A model generated the notes under the pieces. That model searched no databases and was not told the DNA's origin. It saw nothing but the letters and a program-made list of their open reading frames with translations. This document shows, piece after piece, positions 59,078 to 64,000 of a stretch of DNA of 64,000 bases. The stretch is taken from positions 2,432,735-2,496,734 of the forward strand of contig NZ_CP063056.1 of NCBI RefSeq assembly GCF_015356115.1, given 5' to 3'. How positions within the stretch are numbered: position 1 is the first letter of the stretch; each line of letters begins with the position of its first letter. Both the position numbers and the translations under genes were made by a program. Origin of the DNA: Rodentibacter haemolyticus (GTDB lineage Bacteria > Pseudomonadota > Gammaproteobacteria > Enterobacterales > Pasteurellaceae).

Positions 59078-59997
59078 TGTCGAGACCGCGTAAACGTGGA
59101 CGTGATATTGACGGCGTGTTTTTGTTGGATAAACCACAGGGTATGTCCTCCAATGACATTATGCAAAAGGTGAAACGCCTATTTCAAGCTAATAAAGCCG
59201 GACATACCGGTGCGCTGGATCCGCTTGCAACGGGAATGTTGCCGATTTGTTTGGGTGAGGCGACAAAATTTTCTCAATTTTTATTGGATGCGGATAAACG
59301 TTATCTTGTCACAGCAAAATTAGGTGAGCGAACCGACACCTCGGATTCTGAGGGGCAAGTGGTCGAAACCCGCGATGTAAATGTAGAAATACCACAAATT
59401 TTGACCGCACTTAATCAATTTCGCGGTGATATTTTGCAAGTTCCAACGATGTTTTCGGCCTTAAAACACAAAGGCAAGCCACTTTACGAATATGCCCGTC
59501 AAGGTATTACGGTGGAGCGAGAAGCCCGTCCGATTACGATTTTTGAGCTCAAATTTATTGAATACAATGTCCCTTATCTCACACTGGAAGTACATTGCTC
59601 AAAAGGCACCTATATTCGAACCTTGGTGGATGATTTGGGCGAGGTGCTAGGTTGTGGGGCGCACGTAACAATGCTACGCCGTACGGCGGTTTCGAATTAT
59701 CCTTTTGAAAGTATGATGACTTGGGATAACTTACAAAAACTTGCGGAACAGCAAGATTTGGCGGAACTTGATCAGCATCTATTACCGATTGATACCGCAG
59801 TTAGTAAATTACCTGCCTTATATCTCAATGCACAGCAGAGTAGGGGGATTGGTTTTGGTCAGCGGGTTAAATTTGATAATGAACGGCAATTAACGGGTCA
59901 AGTGCGGTTATTTTCTGATGAGAATTTATTCCTAGGCGTGGCATTGATTGACGGTTACATCATCCGTCCCCAACGTTTAATTACACAATCTGCATAA
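59077..59997 (+). CDS. truB: tRNA pseudouridine-55 synthase
   Basis: A 306-residue TruB that makes pseudouridine in the T loop of tRNAs. DGVFLLDKPQGMSSNDIMQK starts the fold. The catalytic Asp is in AGHTGALDPLATGMLPIC. YVT-type strand, QVPTMFSALKHKGKPLYEYA and CSKGTYIRTLVDDLGEVLGC follow. It is coupled to rbfA by a one-base overlap. An uptake core lies near 59402. Confidence 0.97.
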   Translation: MSRPRKRGRDIDGVFLLDKPQGMSSNDIMQKVKRLFQANKAGHTGALDPLATGMLPICLGEATKFSQFLLDADKRYLVTAKLGERTDTSDSEGQVVETRDVNVEIPQILTALNQFRGDILQVPTMFSALKHKGKPLYEYARQGITVEREARPITIFELKFIEYNVPYLTLEVHCSKGTYIRTLVDDLGEVLGCGAHVTMLRRTAVSNYPFESMMTWDNLQKLAEQQDLAELDQHLLPIDTAVSKLPALYLNAQQSRGIGFGQRVKFDNERQLTGQVRLFSDENLFLGVALIDGYIIRPQRLITQSA

Positions 59998-60002
59998 ATT
60001 AT

Positions 60003-60076
60003 TTGCCTTTCATTCAAAATTCCAGTAATCTCACTTGTAATTAATTCATTACAATATATGTAAATAAAAAATTACA
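60003..60076 (+). promoter_or_regulatory. tyrA promoter with two TyrR-like boxes
   Basis: TTGCCT (60003-60008) and TAATCT (60026-60031) are 17 bp apart. Two 18-bp boxes follow: TGTAAT-TAATTC-ATTACA (60036-60053) and TGTAAA-TAAAAA-ATTACA (60059-60076), against the TyrR consensus TGTAAA-N6-TTTACA. They are 23 bp apart start to start and cover the transcription start and the region up to the ribosome site, so repression is expected. Confidence 0.65.
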
Positions 60077-60084
60077 GGTGAGTT

Positions 60085-61209
60085 ATGGAAGCACTTAACG
60101 ATTTACGTACCAATATTGATTCGCTCGATCGCGAACTCATTCAACTTTTTGCCAAACGCCTTGAGCTCGTTTCCCAAGTCGGCAAAGTCAAACACCAACA
60201 CGGTCTCCCTATTTATGCTCCTGAACGAGAACAAGCAATGTTACAAGCTCGTCGTTTGGAGGCGGAAAAAGCCGGTATTTCGCCGGATCTTATTGAAGAC
60301 GTCCTGCGCCGTTTTATGCGTGAATCCTATACCAACGAAAATCAGTTTGGTTTCAAAACGGTGAATCCTAAAATTCAAAAAATTGTCATTGTAGGGGGGA
60401 ATGGTAAGTTGGGGGATTTATTTGCCCGTTATTTGCGTGCCTCAGGTTATCCGATTTCTATTTTGGATCGTAATGATTGGGATATTGCCGATCGAATCCT
60501 TGCTAATGCGGATGCAGTAATTGTTTCAGTGCCGATAGCCAATACTTTGGATGTCATTGAACGCTTAAAACCCTATTTAACCGAAAATATGCTACTTGCG
60601 GATTTAACTTCAGTGAAACGCGCCCCCCTTACAAAGATGCTAGCCGTACATTCCGGCGCGGTGGTGGGGCTACACCCAATGTTTGGTCCTGATATTGCTA
60701 GTATGGCAAAACAGGTTGTGGTGTGTTGTGACGGCCGTTTTCCGAAACGTTACGAATGGTTATTGGAACAAATTCAAATTTGGGGTGTAAAAATCTACGA
60801 AACCGATGCTGCGGAACACGATCGAAATATGACCTATGTTCAAGCATTACGCCATTTTTCTACTTTTGCCAACGGTTTACATCTTTCAAAACAGCCCGTT
60901 AACCTTAATAATTTACTTGCGCTATCTTCGCCGATTTACCGTTTAGAACTTGCTATGATCGGTCGTTTATTCGCTCAAGATGCAGAACTTTACGCCGATA
61001 TTATTTTTGACAAATCGGAAAATTTAGAGGTGATTGAAAGCCTTAAAGAAACCTATGATGATGCGCTAAAACTCGTTGAAAACACTGATCGCCAAGGATT
61101 TATCGACACCTTCCACGAAGTACGTGAATGGTTTGGTGAGTATGGCGAACAATTCTTAAAAGAAAGCCGCCAATTATTGCAGCAGGCACAAGATTTGAGG
61201 CAGGGGTAA
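60085..61209 (+). CDS. tyrA: Bifunctional chorismate mutase / prephenate dehydrogenase
   Basis: A 374-residue fused enzyme of tyrosine synthesis. Residues about 1-90 are an AroQ chorismate mutase (LRTNIDSLDRELIQLFAKRL; YAPEREQAMLQARR). Residues about 98-374 are prephenate dehydrogenase (IVIVGGNGKLGDLFARYLRA; VGLHPMFGPDIASM; AEHDRNMTYVQALRHFSTF). GGTGAG precedes the ATG. It is monocistronic; a GGACACC/GGTGTCC hairpin at 61240-61259 lies in the convergent gap before ppnN. Confidence 0.97.
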   Translation: MEALNDLRTNIDSLDRELIQLFAKRLELVSQVGKVKHQHGLPIYAPEREQAMLQARRLEAEKAGISPDLIEDVLRRFMRESYTNENQFGFKTVNPKIQKIVIVGGNGKLGDLFARYLRASGYPISILDRNDWDIADRILANADAVIVSVPIANTLDVIERLKPYLTENMLLADLTSVKRAPLTKMLAVHSGAVVGLHPMFGPDIASMAKQVVVCCDGRFPKRYEWLLEQIQIWGVKIYETDAAEHDRNMTYVQALRHFSTFANGLHLSKQPVNLNNLLALSSPIYRLELAMIGRLFAQDAELYADIIFDKSENLEVIESLKETYDDALKLVENTDRQGFIDTFHEVREWFGEYGEQFLKESRQLLQQAQDLRQG

Positions 61210-61278
61210 TATCAATTGCAATAAGTAGTGAAGGTAGAGGGACACCAAGCACGGTGTCCTTACTGATCGTATCAGTGT

Positions 61279-62640
61279 TTATTTCACGATTTCATAACAA
61301 GGTTCATAGGCTTTACCCGTAGGTAACTTCATTCGATGCTGTGTAATAAAGTCCTTCAATACCGTATCGACTTTTTCCATTAAAGTGCGGTCGCCTTTTA
61401 GTTTAAATTTACCTAATCGGAGAATGTCATCTTGAGTGTTAGGTTTGATGTTCCCCGCAACAATGCCTGAAAAGACTCTACGAAGATTTGCCGTTAGCGC
61501 CATCTTTGATTGATCAAAATGCAATGCCAAGTTTGTCATATTTTCATGCGTCGGCTCAAAAGGATGTTGAAAGCGCGGATCAATCTTTAACGACCAATTA
61601 AATCCGTAAGAATCATTGGTTTTACGGCGTTGGATTTTAATTTCTTTCATCGCTTTTTTCATATGTCGAGCAACGCTAATCGCATCATCAATCACAATCG
61701 TGTAGAGTTTTTGCGCCTCTTTTCCTAATACATCGCCGATAAAACGATCGATAGTTGCAAAATAATCTGCACTTTCTTTCGGACCGGTCAAAATCACCGG
61801 TAAATGTTGTGCTTTATTTTCCGGATTGAGTTTTACGCCCAAGACATAAAGCAATTCCTCAAAGGTTCCAGGCCCACCGGGGAAAATCAAAATGCCATGT
61901 CCCATTCGTACAAAGGCCTCAAGGCGTTTTTCAATATCCGGCATAATGATTAGCTCATTGACAATCGGGTTTGGCGGCTCTGAAGCAATAATGGAAGGCT
62001 CGGTAATCCCCACAAAACGACTGTTTTTATAACGCTGATTAGCATGACCAATCGCTGCTCCTTTCATTGGGGCTTCCATTACGCCGGTGCCGCAACCGGT
62101 GATAATATTCATCTCGCGCAAGCCTAATTCTTGACCGACTTTACGACAATATTGATATTCCGTTTCATTAATGGAGTGGCCGCCCCAACACACCACAAGA
62201 TTCGGATGTTCCCCCACAATAAGCGCTTTTGCGTTGCGTAGGATAGAGAAAACCTGATTTGTGATTTGTTTACTTTCTTGTACGGAGGCGGCTGAAGTAT
62301 TCAGAAATAAAATATCACGCAACACGGCAAATAAATGATATTGAATATTCAAAATCATTTTATCGTCCACAAAAGCACTTTCCGGCGGGTTGTGCAGTTC
62401 AAGACTTACACCTCGTTCACGTGCTATAAGACGAATTTCAAAATCCGAATATTGTTGGAGAAGCGTGCGACTATCATCGGTTACCGCGCCGGAATTAAGG
62501 ACAGCAAGGGAACAATTTCGATAAAGCTGATATAAATCGGATTGCGCCGTTTGGGTTAATTGTTCCACTTCCAGATGAGAAAGTTGATCCATACTGCCTT
62601 TTGGGTTAACAAAATAAATATTCGACATCGCAATCCTCAT
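61279..62640 (-). CDS. ppnN: Pyrimidine/purine nucleotide 5'-monophosphate nucleosidase (YgdH)
   Basis: A 453-residue LOG-family nucleosidase that hydrolyses nucleoside monophosphates to base and ribose 5-phosphate. An N-terminal extension is followed by the Rossmann-like core with the catalytic PGGPGTFEELLYVLG motif, and MNIITGCGTGVMEAPMKGA. In E. coli it is stimulated by (p)ppGpp. The ATG at 62640 overlaps the queF stop by 4 bp, so the two are cotranscribed. Met5 is an alternative start. Confidence 0.93.
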   Translation of the reverse strand: MRIAMSNIYFVNPKGSMDQLSHLEVEQLTQTAQSDLYQLYRNCSLAVLNSGAVTDDSRTLLQQYSDFEIRLIARERGVSLELHNPPESAFVDDKMILNIQYHLFAVLRDILFLNTSAASVQESKQITNQVFSILRNAKALIVGEHPNLVVCWGGHSINETEYQYCRKVGQELGLREMNIITGCGTGVMEAPMKGAAIGHANQRYKNSRFVGITEPSIIASEPPNPIVNELIIMPDIEKRLEAFVRMGHGILIFPGGPGTFEELLYVLGVKLNPENKAQHLPVILTGPKESADYFATIDRFIGDVLGKEAQKLYTIVIDDAISVARHMKKAMKEIKIQRRKTNDSYGFNWSLKIDPRFQHPFEPTHENMTNLALHFDQSKMALTANLRRVFSGIVAGNIKPNTQDDILRLGKFKLKGDRTLMEKVDTVLKDFITQHRMKLPTGKAYEPCYEIVK

Positions 62641-63476
62641 TGTCTGGCTAAACGTAAGTTTAAGGGTAAGGTTTCAAAATTAGAACGGAACGGATTAATA
62701 TCTAAGCCGCCACGGCGGGTATAGCGTGCATAAACCGTTAATTTTTCCGGCTTGGCATAGTGCATTAAGTCACAGAAAATCCGTTCTACGCACTGTTCGT
62801 GAAACTCGTTATGTTGACGAAACGAGACAACGTAACGTAATAATTTCTCTCGGTTAATTTTTTTACCGATATAATGAATTTGCAGCGTTCCCCAATCCGG
62901 TTGATTGGTGATTAAGCAATTAGATTTTAGTAAATGGCTCACTAAATGTTCTTCTACAATTTCGTCTGAGAGGCAATTTTTCAGCCAATCGGCGTTAAAT
63001 TTATAGTCTGTGATTTCAATATCTTGCTCATCAATGCAATCCCCTTGCAATGTATTAATTTTTTGTGTGTGATAAAACGAAAGGGGATTTAACCGCACTT
63101 TTACCTCTCCTTGGGCACAATCACTTAAATCTTGCTGCATAAGTCGTGCAATTTGTTCAATACTTGAAAATTTACTTTGATTGAAACTGTTTAAATAGAG
63201 TTTAAAACTTTTAGATTCGATTAAATTTTGGCTTTGATAATCTAAGTAAATATCGGCAATCGCCACTTGTGGCAAACCTTTTTCATTTAGCCACGAGACT
63301 TCATAAGCCGTCCAAATATCCGCTCCTATCGTGAAAGGTTGAGCTTCTGTAATACCCAAGCCATCACGATTTAATGCACGTGGCACCGGTTGGAGCAAAG
63401 TGCGGTCATATTCAGAGGCATATTCCGTTTTGATGCCGAGCTTTAGGGATTTTAGGCTGTTGTCGTTATAGTTCAT
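62637..63476 (-). CDS. queF: NADPH-dependent 7-cyano-7-deazaguanine reductase
   Basis: A 279-residue two-domain (YqcD-type) QueF that reduces preQ0 to preQ1 in queuosine synthesis. The NADPH-binding motif ESKSFKLYLNSFNQSKFSS is in the N-terminal T-fold. The catalytic Cys is in KSNCLITNQPDWGTLQIHY, followed by HNEFHEQCVERIFCDL and YARYTRRGGLDINPFRSN. No preQ1 riboswitch is apparent in the short upstream region. It is followed by ppnN with a 4-bp overlap. Confidence 0.96.
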   Translation of the reverse strand: MNYNDNSLKSLKLGIKTEYASEYDRTLLQPVPRALNRDGLGITEAQPFTIGADIWTAYEVSWLNEKGLPQVAIADIYLDYQSQNLIESKSFKLYLNSFNQSKFSSIEQIARLMQQDLSDCAQGEVKVRLNPLSFYHTQKINTLQGDCIDEQDIEITDYKFNADWLKNCLSDEIVEEHLVSHLLKSNCLITNQPDWGTLQIHYIGKKINREKLLRYVVSFRQHNEFHEQCVERIFCDLMHYAKPEKLTVYARYTRRGGLDINPFRSNFETLPLNLRLARQ

Positions 63477-63517
63477 TTATTTCTCCGATAGCGAATTAAA
63501 TTTAAAAATGTCCGGTA

Positions 63518-63668
63518 TTATGTATCAGCTTCACAAAGAAAATTTTATATTCAATATTTTGAGGTAAGGTGCGTTAGCCTTAGGCGTAACGCACCTTTTT
63601 GTCAATAAATTTCATTACGGTGCGTTAGGGCTTTGCCTAACGCCACCCTACAATGATTTGTGCATAAC
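63518..63668 (+). repeat. ~155-bp interspersed palindromic repeat, copy C
   Basis: It aligns with copies A and B: starts TTATGTATCAGCTTCACAAA, then palindromes GGTGCGTTAGCCTTAGGCGT...AACGCACC and GGTGCGTTAGGGCTTTGCCT...CACC, and ends CAATGATTTGTGCATAAC. It is the best preserved copy of the two stems and sits in the gap between the zinc-ribbon gene and queF. Confidence 0.88.
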
Positions 63669-63676
63669 TAATTGAT

Positions 63677-64000
63677 TTATAAAAAATTCCACGAAAGATT
63701 AGAAACGAGTCGACATTGATCACATTTGAAGTGAAAAACATCAAAAATTGTTTCATTTAACGCCCATTTTTCACCACAAATGGGGCAGGGACGATGTTTC
63801 TCATCCTGCAATGATTTGCCGCCAACTCGATATAGATAGTAATAAGTCGGCACGCCGCTTATTTTTTCGATTTCTTGACTTAAATAACGCCCGTGTTTAG
63901 AAAGCCTGCTTTGATGATCAGAAATCTCGTGTAAGGTTTGCTGTTCCAATGCTGAGCCGTTCATTTGTAATTGATCGCAGGCTTGCCAATTTTCTTGCCA
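63677..64000 (-). CDS. Zn-ribbon nucleic-acid-binding-like protein, DUF2310 (partial, N-terminus beyond window)
   Basis: 108 codons are visible and the frame is open at the right edge, reading ENWQACDQLQMNG at its start. GVPTYYYLYRVGG is a family landmark. The zinc ribbon is CPICGEKW and, 20 residues on, CDQC. The protein ends NLSWNFL at the stop 63679-63677. Related full-length DUF2310 proteins are about 250 residues. Function unknown; possible nucleic-acid binding from the ribbon. The internal Met often taken as a start is not the true one. Confidence 0.85.
   Translation of the reverse strand, partial: WQENWQACDQLQMNGSALEQQTLHEISDHQSRLSKHGRYLSQEIEKISGVPTYYYLYRVGGKSLQDEKHRPCPICGEKWALNETIFDVFHFKCDQCRLVSNLSWNFL

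Noticed and set aside
63477..63517. preQ1 riboswitch before queF
   Set aside because: The short AT-rich upstream region shows no C-rich loop and A-rich tail arrangement of a preQ1 aptamer.

Overview
The window is a stretch of a Pasteurellaceae chromosome. It is densely seeded with the nine-base DNA-uptake core AAGTGCGGT and its complement (about 30 noted while reading, for example near 4838, 9886, 20243, 26182, 36590, 43591, 50631, 61386). It also carries family-typical groups: rplM-rpsI-sspA-sspB, ygiW-qseB-qseC, metY-rimP-nusA-infB and a trp operon with an embedded tautomerase-like gene. Base composition is AT-rich. The Haemophilus-type uptake core points to the Haemophilus/Pasteurella/Aggregatibacter/Rodentibacter side of the family. 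I cannot name the species.

Layout. 1-3.3 kb: end-truncated metF, then rplM-rpsI and sspA-sspB. 3.5-6.7 kb: tryptophanase operon tnaC-tnaA-tnaB on the minus strand, with a CRP site and a TnaC leader peptide. 6.8-24.0 kb: a complete myo-inositol catabolic region (iolG-iolE-iolD, iolT-iolC, a three-gene ABC importer, a second Gfo/Idh/MocA dehydrogenase, mmsA/iolA, iolB, and an RpiR-type regulator). 24.1-25.5 kb: catalase. 26.3-33.7 kb: lysS, then cadB-cadA with an ArgP-like regulator lying between lysS and a wrecked prfB. 33.7-41.8 kb: trpE-G-(tautomerase-like)-D-CF-(ydfG)-B-A under a TrpR operator. 41.9-43.5 kb: hipBA with four evenly spaced operators. 43.6-50.6 kb: azoR, thrS, ygiW-qseBC and small envelope genes. 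50.7-60.0 kb: initiator tRNA, rimP-nusA-infB, an AT-rich 3-kb insertion, then rbfA-truB. 60-64 kb: tyrA under paired TyrR-like boxes, ppnN, queF and a partial zinc-ribbon gene.

How the parts work together. Inositol enters through IolT or the ABC importer. IolG, IolE, IolD, IolB, IolC (fused to an aldolase-like DUF2090 domain) and IolA/MmsA then take it to dihydroxyacetone phosphate and acetyl-CoA. Three intergenic regions of the cluster share a short AT-rich motif and CRP-like sites; one of them carries a five-unit, 20-bp tandem array. Tryptophan synthesis and degradation are both encoded here with different controls: TrpR repression with no room for an attenuator for trp, and CRP plus a TnaC leader for tna. 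Lysine decarboxylation (CadBA) sits next to a lysine-sensing ArgP-like regulator.

Decay and insertion signs are concentrated here. There are remnants of mmsA (6.8 kb), ydfG (26.1 kb), prfB (32.6-33.2 kb, lacking the GGQ region), uvrB (55.6 kb) and a VapB/VagC-type antitoxin (56.9 kb). There is also a three-copy ~155-bp palindromic repeat family, and a DUF4143 ATPase gene bracketed by near-identical 40-bp palindromes. These, the iol operator array and the hipBA operator ladder are the most unusual structures. I found no CRISPR array, rRNA, complete insertion sequence or prophage.
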